A stretch of 64,000 nt of DNA from Kribbella jejuensis (GCF_006715085.1 NZ_VFMM01000002.1:1364001-1428000); one strand, 5' to 3'. Shown: positions 7,331-14,891, counted from the stretch's first letter. A program made the numbers and translations. Notes: generated by a model not told the origin, from the letters alone.

Positions 7331-8679
7331 TGTGATCTCTCAAGAGATCCCGGACGGACCGGACCCCTGATTGGGGTCCGGTTTTCTGTTTTTGGGTGGT
7401 GGGCCTGGGGGGCGGCCGAGGGGTTGGTAGTCGCGGGTGGGGTCGAGGGTGAGCTCGCGGAGGAGTTCGCCGGTGGCGGCGTTGACGATGCGGATGTGGA
7501 GGTCGTCGACGAGCTTCAGGACGGGGGTTCGGGCGTGCTCCGTGCCGAGGCCGATGTGGTGGAGGCGGCCGGCGCGGCGGAGGGTGAGTTTGCCGGCTGG
7601 GTCGGCGATGTCGTGGAGCACGCGGTAGTGGGTGTCGGTGGAGCGGTCGGCGCCCGGGGCTGCTTTGGGGCGGGCGTGGTAGGCGGTGGCTGGGGTGGCG
7701 CGGTGTGGCAGCGACCGGTGCGGCCGCGTGTGGTTGTAGATCTGCACGAAGGTGTCGAGGAGTGTCTGGAGTTCGTCCAGGTCGGTGGGTTGTTGAGGTT
7801 GCGCGGTCAGCCAGTTCTTCATCGTCTGCTGGAATCGTTCGACCTTGCCGCAGGTGGTTGGGTGGTTGGGGCGGGAGTTCTTCTGGACGATGTCGAGTCG
7901 GCGGAGTTCGGTCTCCAGGCCGTTGCGGCCGCCGCGGCCGCCGGCGAAGCGGGTGGTGTAGACGAAGCCGTTGTCGGTGAGTACGGAGGCGGGATAGCCG
8001 TGCTGGGTTGCGGTTTGGGTGAAGGTGTCGAGGACGATCGGGCCGGTGATGTGGCGGTGGGGCGAGACGTGGAGGGCGTAGCGGGAGTGGTCGTCGAGCC
8101 AGGTGATGGTCTCGGTGTCTGCGCGGGTGTTGGTGCCGTCGGTGAGTGGGTAGTGGGTGTAGTCGGATTGCCCAGGTTTCGTTGGGTTGTTCGGCCTCGA
8201 ACCGCAGGTAGGAGCTCTTCGGGCGCTTCTTCGGCTGCGGCACCACTAGGCCTTGGCGGGTCAGAGTGCGGGCGATGGTGCTGACCGAGACGGTGACCTG
8301 GTGGCGGTGCCGCAGATGCCAGGCGATCGTGTCGGGGCCGGCGTCCAGACCGGACTCGGCCAGCTGTTTGCGGATCGTGATGATCAGGTCGACCGTCGAC
8401 TGCGGGATCGCGGTCGGGCTGGTCTTGGGCCGGCGTGAGCGTGGCTCGAACGCAGCTTCGCCCTCGGCGCGGTACCGGGCCAGCAGTTCGTAGACCCACG
8501 ACCGGGACACGCCGTACGCGGCCACGACCTCGGCGACGCTACGTCCTTCGATCTCGATCGCGGTAACAACCAGCCGGGCTTTGGACACACCCGCAGCCTC
8601 AACACCACTGCGGCCAAACCCTCAGATTTCAGTCCGGGATGTCTTGAGAGATCTGTCCGGTATGTCCTGACGGAACACA
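7331..8679. mobile_element. IS481-family insertion sequence, 1349 bp, frameshifted transposase
   Basis: The ends are imperfect terminal inverted repeats of about 29 bp: the left begins TGTGATCTCTCAAGAGAT and the right, read inward, begins TGTGTTCCGTCAGGACAT. A second sub-terminal copy of the left-end sequence lies at about 8634-8655. The element is bounded by a 16-bp direct repeat with one mismatch. It carries one minus-strand transposase gene with DDE integrase features typical of IS481. The insertion separates the tRNA-Ala 3' end from its terminator hairpin, now at 8702. Confidence 0.85.
7340..8588 (-). pseudogene. IS481-family transposase, frameshifted
   Basis: The 5' part (8588 to about 8175) encodes the helix-turn-helix region (GRSVAEVVAAYGVSRSWVYE, QLAESGLDAGPDTIAWHL) up to QPNETW. 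The frame is then broken by an extra G in the ggg/ccc run at about 8171-8173. The following frame resumes with QSDYTHYPLTDG, DDHSRY, LTDNGFVYT, NSRPNHPTTCGKVERFQ and the C-terminal RPHRSLPHRATPATAY, so the DDE residues are all present but out of frame. IS481 transposases are normally a single frame, so this looks like an inactivating single-base insertion. Intact length would be about 415 residues. Confidence 0.85.
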
Positions 8680-8701
8680 CCCTAAGCTCCACGACAGCTC
8701 A

Positions 8702-8733
8702 GAGGCCGGTTTCCCGAGTGGGGGACCGGCCTC
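8702..8733 (+). terminator. Displaced tRNA-Ala terminator hairpin
   Basis: The inverted repeat GAGGCCGGTTTCCC ... GGGGGACCGGCCTC with a 4-base loop follows the 16-bp repeat (8680-8695). It corresponds to the hairpin that should lie directly after tRNA-Ala, before the insertion sequence moved it 1.35 kb away. Similar hairpins follow the other tRNA-flank copies at 12212 and 16811. Confidence 0.6.
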
Positions 8734-9161
8734 TGTATGACCTGAGTGTCTAAGAAAGTGTCGAACCCCGGTGTCCACCGCGATCCGTCGTGCCGCCGGT
8801 CGCCATGGGGCGACGACGCACTAGCCTGCGGTGCGCGGGTGAGCTCGATCCGATGCGGCGGCCAATGCGCGTGGGTGTTGACGCCAGAGTGCTCGGAGGT
8901 GCGGACCGCGGACTGCTGCCTGGTGCGGTACCCGGAGCCCTTCGCTGATCCGCTTGCAGGTCGCGGGTGCAATCTGCGCGGCCGGCCAAGGCCGTGCTGG
9001 AGGGAGGAGCCTCTCCGGCGAACTGGGAGGACTTGGACTCACCCGGGACCTCGTGGTGTCAACGAAGACCCACGAAGCGACAGGGACTGGCGGCTGTTCC
9101 TTTTCTGCCGTCTCAAATGCGTCTAGTACCCTCGTGTTCACCACTCATGGCTGGGGGGCAG
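8734..9161. other. Gene-free left flank of the HEPN cassette
   Basis: Open frames here lack codon bias and recognisable motifs on both strands. The composition is less GC-biased than the chromosomal genes around it. The promoter of the two-gene cassette should lie toward the right end. Nothing else is seen. Confidence 0.4.
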
Positions 9162-9707
9162 ATGGACGAAGAAGCAGACCTCGAAATCGAGGCAATGGGC
9201 AAGGTGTCAAAGGCGCTCGGGGGCCTAGACGAGGACGCTCGGGGACGCGTCATCCGGTGGGTCGCGGAGCGGTACAGCGTCGCGCTGGATCAGGCTCCTA
9301 AGAAGACCAGTCCGACCGGCGGATCCAGCGGAGGTGACGAGGAAACCGACGAGGACGAGATCGACGAGGAGATCGACGACAAGGCGGGTAACTGGGAGCA
9401 CTTCGCGGAGCTTTACGACGCCTCTGGGGCGTCGACTCACCCGGAGGGGATGCTAGTCGCGGCGTACTGGGTCCAGGTACTCAAAGGGCAGAGTTCGTTC
9501 GGGTCCCTTGAGTTGAACAAGCTGCTCAAGGACCTCGGACACGGGGTCACGGGGACCGCCAAGGTCATGTCAACACTCATCGCAAAGAAGCCAGCGCTCA
9601 TTCTCCAGCTAAAGAAGTCGGGCAAGTCGCAGCAGGCCCGCAAGACCTATCGGTTAACGGACGCCGGGAAGAAGTCCGTCGAGCAGATGATCGCGAATGG
9701 CGCTTGA
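9162..9707 (+). CDS. Acidic-linker protein with C-terminal winged-helix-like segment (HEPN partner)
   Basis: I do not recognise a named family. ATG 9162 has a GGGGGG ribosome site about five bases upstream and is preferred to ATG 9147. The 181 residues divide into an N-terminal helix pair (GLDEDARGRVIRWVAERY, about 20-38), a Ser/Gly then strongly acidic linker (59-73, DEETDEDEIDEEIDD), and a C-terminal domain (75-180) with LELNKLLKDLGHGVTGTAKV and a KTYRLTDAGKKSVEQMI wing, resembling a winged helix. It overlaps the following HEPN-like gene by 11 bp, so the two are translationally coupled. Inference: a DNA- or protein-binding regulator or antitoxin for that gene. Confidence 0.8.
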   Translation: MDEEADLEIEAMGKVSKALGGLDEDARGRVIRWVAERYSVALDQAPKKTSPTGGSSGGDEETDEDEIDEEIDDKAGNWEHFAELYDASGASTHPEGMLVAAYWVQVLKGQSSFGSLELNKLLKDLGHGVTGTAKVMSTLIAKKPALILQLKKSGKSQQARKTYRLTDAGKKSVEQMIANGA

Positions 9708-10461
9708 TCCGAAGCGCGCGTTTGACGCACTCCCGGCGACGCTCGCTGCTGACTTGCTCGACACGTTCCAACAAGTAGTCAAGAACTTCGCAGAGCATCG
9801 CTGGGAGCCCTCGGAGCTTAACGGCGGGAAGCTGTGTGAGGCGGCGTACACGATTCTAAAGGGGTACTTCGCGGGCATCTACGATGCGCGTGCCCACAAG
9901 CCTGCCAACATGGTCGACGCCTGTAAGAAACTCGAGTCGGAGAGCGGACCCCGGTCGGCACGGATCCAGATTCCCCGCATGATCGTTGCGCTGTACGAGA
10001 TCCGGAATAACAGGGGAGTTGGACACGCTGGCGGGGATGTCGACCCGAACCACATGGACGCCACTGCCGTGGTCTATATGAGCAAGTGGATCGTGGCGGA
10101 GCTCGTGCGACTACTTCACGGTCTGACCACCGACGAGGCTACCGAACTGGTCGACGCGCTGGTCGAGCGTGAGGTCGCTCTGGTGTGGCGCAGTGGTGAC
10201 AAGCGGCGCGTGCTTGCGACCGGGCTTACCTTGCGTAAGAGGACCCTGTTGCTGCTGTCGGGGGTCACCGAAGCGCCCGAGGCGGACTTGTTGTCGTGGC
10301 TCGAACAGAGGCGCCCGAGCGATTACCGTGCGAAGGTGCTTCGCCCCATGCACAAAGAGCGTCTGATCGAATATGACCAGGACGCCGGGACCGTGGCGCT
10401 CCTGCCTCCGGGTGTCGACGCGGCGGAGGCGCTCATCCGCGAACTCGACACTCGCAGGTGA
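9697..10461 (+). CDS. HEPN-like putative ribonuclease/effector with C-terminal winged helix
   Basis: 254 residues. An all-helical N-terminal part (about 1-145) ends in the motif EIRNNRGVGHAGG, where Arg103-Asn104 ... His110 fits the Rx(4-6)H signature with a polar residue after Arg that defines HEPN ribonucleases and the related abortive-infection C-terminal domain. A second helical domain (about 175-250, TLRKRTLLLLSGVTEAPEAD and the wing LIEYDQDAGTVALL) resembles a winged helix. It is coupled by an 11-bp overlap to the acidic partner. The pair is the sole identifiable cargo between two tRNA-Ala direct repeats. Family knowledge suggests an RNA-cleaving defence or toxin protein; this is inference from the motif and setting. 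Confidence 0.8.
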   Translation: MALDPKRAFDALPATLAADLLDTFQQVVKNFAEHRWEPSELNGGKLCEAAYTILKGYFAGIYDARAHKPANMVDACKKLESESGPRSARIQIPRMIVALYEIRNNRGVGHAGGDVDPNHMDATAVVYMSKWIVAELVRLLHGLTTDEATELVDALVEREVALVWRSGDKRRVLATGLTLRKRTLLLLSGVTEAPEADLLSWLEQRRPSDYRAKVLRPMHKERLIEYDQDAGTVALLPPGVDAAEALIRELDTRR

Positions 10462-10618
10462 TCGAGTCTCTGGCGGGGCGTGCGGGCAAGCCTGGTCACC
10501 GACGACGACGGGTTGCCGACTGAAATCGCGCGGCGGCTCGGCCGCCCCTCGGTTTGAGCCGGGGTGCCCCGACCCTGGGAAGTTTCAACAGCCGTCCGAT
10601 GCTGCCGAGTCCTAAAGG

Positions 10619-10638
10619 TGAGTGACTAACTGAGTGAC
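10619..10638. repeat. Paired TGAGTGAC direct repeats near the att copy
   Basis: Two copies of TGAGTGAC (10619-10626 and 10631-10638) lie 12 bp apart, about 90 bp before the tRNA-derived repeat. Short tandem repeats beside a tRNA core site resemble arm-type integrase-binding sites. This is suggestive only. Confidence 0.35.
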
Positions 10639-10724
10639 AACGAGGCGGCACAAAGCCGGACAGCCGCGGATGTTGGCGGATGACGGCAGGTGGCATGGGA
10701 CGGCCGTCCAGTGCCCAGGTGTGA

Positions 10725-10747
10725 ATGGCATGGAAGAGGTCAGGGGT
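10725..10747 (+). repeat. Left part of duplicated tRNA-Ala 3' half (att-like), split by IS256
   Basis: The sequence atggcatggaagaggtcagg (continuing ggt) is identical to the anticodon loop through T-stem of tRNA-Ala. It stops at the edge of the IS256-family element and resumes at 12174. Its last eight bases (10740-10747, TCAGGGGT) are one copy of the target duplication of that element. Confidence 0.85.
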
Positions 10748-12173
10748 GGTCAAGTCCTGTGGAGTGGTGTACGAGGGTTGGTGATTCGTCGTTGGTTGGT
10801 TAGGCGCTGATCGCGCCGGCGGTCTGGGGGTTCTCCTCCTCGGTGGGGTTGGTGGTGGTGATGAGGACGAGGCGGCTGCGGTGGAGGGCGTCGAGGCCGA
10901 GGTAGCGGCGTCCGTCGGCCCATTCGTCGTGTTGTTCGGCCAGGACGGCGCCGACGAGGCGGATGATCGAGGGCCGGTCGGGGAAGATGCCGACGACGTC
11001 GGTGCGGCGGCGGATTTCGCGGTTGAGGCGTTCGTTGGGGTTGTTGGACCAGATTTGTCGCCACACGTCTTTGGGGAACGCGGTGAAGGCGAGGATCTCG
11101 GCGCGGGCGTCGTCGAGGTGGGCGTGAACCTCGGGCAGCGTCTGCGCGACCTGGTCGAGGAGTTTGTCGTACTGCGTGTGCACCGCGGCGGCGTCGATCT
11201 GGTCGAACACCGAGTGCAGCATCGCCTTCACCCCGCCCCAGGCGTGTTTCGGGCAGGTGGCCATGAGATTGGCGGTGTAGTGGGTGCGGCACCGTTGCCA
11301 GGACGCGCCGGGCAGGTTCGCGCCGATCGCGTCGACCAGCCCGGCATGCGCATCAGAAGTCACCAACGCGACGCCGTTCAGGCCGCGGGCGACCAGGTCT
11401 TTGAAGAAGCTGTTCCAGCCGGCCCCGGACTCGGCGGTGGAGGTGGCGACGCCGAGGATCTCGCGGAACCCGTCGGCGTTCACGCCGGTGGCGACCATGA
11501 CCGCGATCTTGATCACCCGGCCGCCCTCGCGGACCTTCATCGTCAACGCGTCCGCGGCCAGGAACGTGTACGGTCCCTCGTCCAGCGGCCGCTCCCGGAA
11601 ATCGCGGACCAGCTCGTCGAGATCCCGGGCCATCACGCTGACCTGGCTCTTGGACAGGCCGGTGATGCCCAGCGACTGCACCAGCCGGTCCATCCGCCGC
11701 GTCGACACCCCGAGCAGGTAACACGTCGCCACCACGCTCGTGAGCGCCGCCTCCGCGCGCCGGCGCCGCTCCAGCAGCCAGTCCGGGAAGTACGAGCCTT
11801 CGCGCAGCTTGGGCACCGCGACATCCAGCGTGCCGATGCGGGTGTCGAGTTCGCGGTGGCGATACCCGTTGCGGGAGTTCACCCGGCCCGGATCGCGTGT
11901 CCCGAACGCGGCACCGCACACGCTGTCGGCGTCCGCGGACAGCAACGTGTTGATGAAGCCTTCCATCAGCTCCCGCAGCAGATCCGGGCTGGCCTGCTCG
12001 AGGTGCTCGTGCAAGAACTCGGCAGGGTCGATACTGGGTGATGCGGTCATCGCAGTGCTCTTCTCTTCGAGTGGGTTGTGAGAGATTCCTCGAAGAATCA
12101 CGCGGTGACCGCACCCACGTCCATGCCTGGGCCAGCCACCACCTCGCCGTACACCACTCTGCTGGACGCAACT
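10748..12173. mobile_element. IS256-family insertion sequence, 1426 bp
   Basis: The element is flanked by an exact 8-bp duplication TCAGGGGT (10740-10747 and 12174-12181), the size expected for IS256. Its 26-bp terminal inverted repeats match at 19 positions, including an uninterrupted GAGTGGTGTACG near both inner ends. It contains one intact minus-strand transposase gene. It interrupts a second copy of the tRNA-Ala 3' half, so it arrived after the integration event that made that copy. Confidence 0.9.
10800..12050 (-). CDS. IS256-family (mutator) transposase
   Basis: 416 residues from ATG 12050, which has a GAGAAGAG ribosome site; an upstream in-frame ATG at 12101 is less likely. The mutator-type DDE residues are visible: Asp in FLAADALTMKV, Asp in ALVTSDAHAGL and Glu in SNNPNERLNREI. 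The central CRTHYTANLM matches the C-x2-H element of the insertion domain. The N-terminus AAFGTRDPGRVNSRNGYRHR is typical. The frame is uninterrupted, so the element may still be active. Confidence 0.95.
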   Translation of the reverse strand: MTASPSIDPAEFLHEHLEQASPDLLRELMEGFINTLLSADADSVCGAAFGTRDPGRVNSRNGYRHRELDTRIGTLDVAVPKLREGSYFPDWLLERRRRAEAALTSVVATCYLLGVSTRRMDRLVQSLGITGLSKSQVSVMARDLDELVRDFRERPLDEGPYTFLAADALTMKVREGGRVIKIAVMVATGVNADGFREILGVATSTAESGAGWNSFFKDLVARGLNGVALVTSDAHAGLVDAIGANLPGASWQRCRTHYTANLMATCPKHAWGGVKAMLHSVFDQIDAAAVHTQYDKLLDQVAQTLPEVHAHLDDARAEILAFTAFPKDVWRQIWSNNPNERLNREIRRRTDVVGIFPDRPSIIRLVGAVLAEQHDEWADGRRYLGLDALHRSRLVLITTTNPTEEENPQTAGAISA

Positions 12174-12203
12174 TCAGGGGTTCGAATCCCCTAAGCTCCA
12201 CCA
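12174..12203 (+). repeat. Right part of duplicated tRNA-Ala 3' end (att-like)
   Basis: The bases tcaggggttcgaatccccta (continuing agctccacca) repeat the T arm, acceptor strand and CCA of tRNA-Ala. Together with 10725-10747 they reconstitute about 45 bp of the tRNA 3' half with no mismatch visible. This is the product expected of site-specific integration at a tRNA gene. Confidence 0.85.
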
Positions 12204-12403
12204 CAGCTCAGAGGCCGGTTCTCCGTTGGAGAATCGGCCTTTCGCTTGACCTGGGTAACTATCGGTCGCGGGCAGCAGCTCGTCATCGCTTGACCTCCCT
12301 CAGTCCGCACTGGCCGGAGCTGGTGACAGTAGACCGTCTCCGTCACCTGCGTGCTCGTGTGGCCAACCACGAGCGAGATCTGTTCGAGTTGTGGCGTCGG
12401 TGG
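12191..12403 (-). pseudogene. C-terminal remnant of a tyrosine-type phage integrase
   Basis: Read on the minus strand, the frame encodes LEQISLVVGHTSTQVTETVY followed by CHQLRPVRTEGGQAM. These are the C-terminal boxes of actinobacterial tyrosine integrases, with the H-x-L-R-P tail and the catalytic Tyr. A TGA at 12404-12406 cuts the frame upstream, so the rest of the gene is gone or unrecognisable. The frame runs into the tRNA copy and ends at TAG 12191-12193, showing the integrase gene abutted its att site as in integrated elements. It is too short to be functional. Confidence 0.75.
12212..12243 (+). terminator. Terminator-like hairpin after the second tRNA-Ala copy
   Basis: AGGCCGGTTCTCC and GGAGAATCGGCCT form a 13-bp stem with a GTT loop and one G-T pair, followed by TTTCG. 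It matches the hairpin after the original tRNA (8702) and its degraded copy at 16811, so it is part of the duplicated tRNA flank. Confidence 0.65.
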
Positions 12404-12613
12404 TCAGTTCCACCTCTGGAACTCATGGGAGCCAAAGCTCGCGGTGCCGGCCCTAACCGCTGCCCAGTCGGAAGAGGCCTGACACCACAACAGGCTCTGG
12501 CAAGTGACTTGCTCGAACTTGCGCGATACCGGGACTAAGGGTTGGCTACACGCGATAGTCCGCTCGATGATAGGCCCGCACCGTCCGCGCATTGCCCAAT
12601 ACGGGAGGTCATC

Positions 12614-12853
12614 ATGGCGATAGAGTTCTACGGCAAGGACCCCAACTGCCCTGGGAATAACTGTCCGGCGGTCTTTCGGGACGAGGAGACCGGGGATCTC
12701 TACTTCCAGGGCGAGACCGTCATCGACCCAGAGGTACTGGCCAGACTGTCGAAGGACAGTGGGCTGTCCGACTCAGAGTCCGTGGTGAAGCTGCCCGCCC
12801 ACATGGCGGAGATGATCATGGAGGCCAGTCGTGCCGGAGCCGTCGTTCGCTGA
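12614..12853 (+). CDS. Conserved small protein, first gene of a DUF6879/XRE set
   Basis: 79 residues beginning MAIEFYGKDPNCPGNNCPAV. ATG 12614 has a GGGAGG ribosome site and is preferred to the in-frame start at 12542. Two cysteines in the N-terminal CPGNNC could bind metal; the rest is acidic with a helical end, PAHMAEMIMEASRAGAVV. It overlaps the next gene by 23 bp. As I recall, genes like this commonly precede DUF6879 and XRE/DUF5753 genes in actinomycetes. No molecular function is known to me. Confidence 0.75.
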   Translation: MAIEFYGKDPNCPGNNCPAVFRDEETGDLYFQGETVIDPEVLARLSKDSGLSDSESVVKLPAHMAEMIMEASRAGAVVR

Positions 12854-13343
12854 GCTGCTCGCCAGCTGTAACCGGACTGCACTGAAGCTCGAGTTTCGCG
12901 ACCAGTACATGACCGACGACCCGGGCTACATCGCCTGGCAGTCGGGTGACCTCGACCAGGCCGTGCGCGAATACACCGACTGGACCGAGACCGCCCGCAG
13001 CGCCACGGGGCGAGGCGTCCAGATGAAGCGGGTCCGGGTCATCAGCGAGCCCGTGTCGGAATACATCGCTTTCGAGTATGCCGTGACATCGCGTGCCAAC
13101 GTGGCGGCCGGGGAGCAGATTCGCTGGCTACCTCGCGCCCGCGCTTCGACGATTGCCCTGCCCGGCAATGACGTTTGGATCTTCGATGAAGCCACGCTGC
13201 AGTTCATCTTCTTTGCTGGGGACGGGCGCTTCGTCGGCAACGAAGTCGGTACCGACCCTGACGTGGTGAAGCTCTGCCTTCAGGCTTTCGAGGCGGCCTG
13301 GGAACGTGGCATCGACCACGCCGACTACGCCCTCACACTGTAA
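12831..13343 (+). CDS. DUF6879 family protein
   Basis: 170 residues from a GTG start inside the previous gene. The sequence MPEPSFAELLASCNRTALKL, EFRDQYMTDDPGYIAWQSGD and the closing segment DPDVVKLCLQAFEAAWERGI are as expected for DUF6879, a domain found almost only in actinomycetes beside XRE/DUF5753 regulators. The cell role is unproven; related WhiJ/BldB-type loci act in development and in toxin-antitoxin-like pairs. It is followed after 30 bp by the XRE gene, consistent with one operon. Confidence 0.8.
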   Translation: MPEPSFAELLASCNRTALKLEFRDQYMTDDPGYIAWQSGDLDQAVREYTDWTETARSATGRGVQMKRVRVISEPVSEYIAFEYAVTSRANVAAGEQIRWLPRARASTIALPGNDVWIFDEATLQFIFFAGDGRFVGNEVGTDPDVVKLCLQAFEAAWERGIDHADYALTL

Positions 13344-13373
13344 CCGTCGACTTCTCCTCGTTAACGAAACTGG

Positions 13374-14231
13374 ATGCCTGCTTCGCAATCCTCAAGTGCC
13401 CAAAGCGCCCGTCAGGCGCTTGCCAACCGGCTGCGGGATGTCAGGCTCGACGCGGGACTCACCGCGCGGGCGCTGTCGACCGCGGCCGGCTGGCATGAGG
13501 CCAAGACCTCCAAGATTGAGAATGGCAAGCAGCAGCCGTCCGAAGCCGACCTCCGCACATGGTGCGCGGTCTGCGCCTCGACCCGGCTCCTCCCCGAGCT
13601 GATCGCCGAACTCCGATCCGTCGACTCGATGTGGCTGGATTGGCGGCGGGCCGAACAGACCGGGCTACGCCACCTCAACGTTTCCGTGCGGGAGCTCTAC
13701 GACCGCACCAAGCAGTACCGGTCCTACTGCCAGAGCATGATCCCGGGGCTCTTGCAGACCGCGGACTACACCACCGCCGTACTGACGTCGCTGCGAGACC
13801 GCCGGCGCGTACCCGTGGACGATGTTGCCGCTACTGTCGCCGAACGCGTCGACCGTCAGCGCATCCTCACAGAGGGCGGACACACCTTCGCCTTCGTCCT
13901 CGAAGAATCCGCCCTGCACTACCAAGTCGGCGGCCCAGAAGTCTTGGCCGGACAACTGCGGCACCTTCTCGATGTGGCGCGACTTGCCTCCGTCAGCCTC
14001 GGCGTGATCCCGGCTGCGGTTGATCGGACGCCGCGCTGGCCGGTCGAAGACTTCTACATCTTCGACCAGGCCCAGGCCAACGTCGAGCTCGTCTCCGGAT
14101 TCCTGACCATCACCCAGCCGCGCGAGATCGCCATGTATGCCGAGACCTTCACGGCGTTCTCGAAGCTCGCCCTCTACGGATCCAAGGCCCGCACCCTGAT
14201 CCGGACCGCCCTGGCCGAGCTGCCCGTGTAG
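13374..14231 (+). CDS. XRE helix-turn-helix regulator with DUF5753
   Basis: 285 residues. The N-terminal XRE domain (about 14-70: LANRLRDVRLDAGLTARALS ... KTSKIENGKQQPS) is followed by the DUF5753 domain (about 95-275) with YRSYCQSMIPGLLQTADYTT, AERVDRQRIL and FAFVLEESALHYQVGG. These WhiJ-like proteins are very abundant in actinomycetes and usually pair with DUF397 or DUF6879 proteins. Here the partner is the upstream DUF6879 gene; no DUF397 gene is seen. The gene is intact. Confidence 0.92.
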   Translation: MPASQSSSAQSARQALANRLRDVRLDAGLTARALSTAAGWHEAKTSKIENGKQQPSEADLRTWCAVCASTRLLPELIAELRSVDSMWLDWRRAEQTGLRHLNVSVRELYDRTKQYRSYCQSMIPGLLQTADYTTAVLTSLRDRRRVPVDDVAATVAERVDRQRILTEGGHTFAFVLEESALHYQVGGPEVLAGQLRHLLDVARLASVSLGVIPAAVDRTPRWPVEDFYIFDQAQANVELVSGFLTITQPREIAMYAETFTAFSKLALYGSKARTLIRTALAELPV

Positions 14232-14310
14232 TTCTTCACGCGTCAGAAAGCGCGCGCAAGTTGGCGCAAGTTCATCGATCCGGCGCACTTCAGGTCCATA
14301 CGGTCAAGGG

Positions 14311-14787
14311 GTGACGACGGGGTTTGACCATCAGGCGCCTGCGGACACGCGTACGGCGCACAGACGACCGGGCAGCCGGACGGCCGCCTCTCACGTTTGC
14401 GACGCGCCGCGTTGTAGCTGTGGTTCCGAGGACCGCCGCCAACCAGCTGTACGCCCACGGGCCTACGCCTATCTGCGCGCCCACCTGCTGGTGTCTACCT
14501 CCGAGGTCAACCGGACCAAAGAACGCTTGACCGCGTTCGCTGCCGCGTCCGGCTTCGAGCTCGCGGCAACGTTTGTAGAAGACGATCCCGAGCGACCGTT
14601 ACTGGGCTTTGAACGGTTCTTTCAGGCCGTCATGCGCGACCAGGTTTCGGTGGTGCTCGTGCCGAGCCTGCTGCACCTGATGATGCTGGGATCTGCGCGC
14701 GTGAAGGAGTACTTCGAGGCCGCGACCGAAGCCCGAGTTGTCTCCGTTGACAAGGCCGTCCGCCACATCGACAAGGCAGCGTCTTGA
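14311..14787 (+). CDS. Resolvase-like protein without an obvious catalytic serine
   Basis: 158 residues if GTG 14311 is used; the first 45 are Arg/Ala/Cys-rich and look non-domain, so a later start is possible. The remainder (PRAYAYLRAHLLVSTSEVNR, TAFAAASGFELAATFVEDD, RDQVSVVLVPSLLHLMML) follows the N-terminal fold of serine recombinases: a first YxR strand, an LxxFAxxxGF helix, and a VVVPS strand. The usual YxRVS active-site serine context is absent, and there is no DNA-binding C-terminus. Similar stand-alone proteins sit next to integrases in actinomycetes, and their role is unknown. Confidence 0.6.
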   Translation: MTTGFDHQAPADTRTAHRRPGSRTAASHVCDAPRCSCGSEDRRQPAVRPRAYAYLRAHLLVSTSEVNRTKERLTAFAAASGFELAATFVEDDPERPLLGFERFFQAVMRDQVSVVLVPSLLHLMMLGSARVKEYFEAATEARVVSVDKAVRHIDKAAS

Positions 14788-14891
14788 TCTTCCTGCGTCG
14801 AGGTCATAGCGCCGTTCCGCCACCACGGAGGTCCCTGTCCGAGTTGCTCGAGTCCCTGCAGTCCCTGGCGGCTCGGGCAGGGAACCCATAG

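Noticed and set aside
8160..8180. Programmed frameshift in the IS481 transposase
   Set aside because: IS481 transposases are usually a single frame, and the site is a plain ggg run without a slippery heptamer or obvious downstream structure; a mutation is simpler.
8746..9144. Open frames on both strands left of the HEPN cassette
   Set aside because: No codon bias, no ribosome site and no motifs; probably non-coding element DNA.
10462..10618. A possible further integrase or excisionase gene after the HEPN gene
   Set aside because: No HTH or recombinase motif in any frame; only the later TGAGTGAC repeats stand out.
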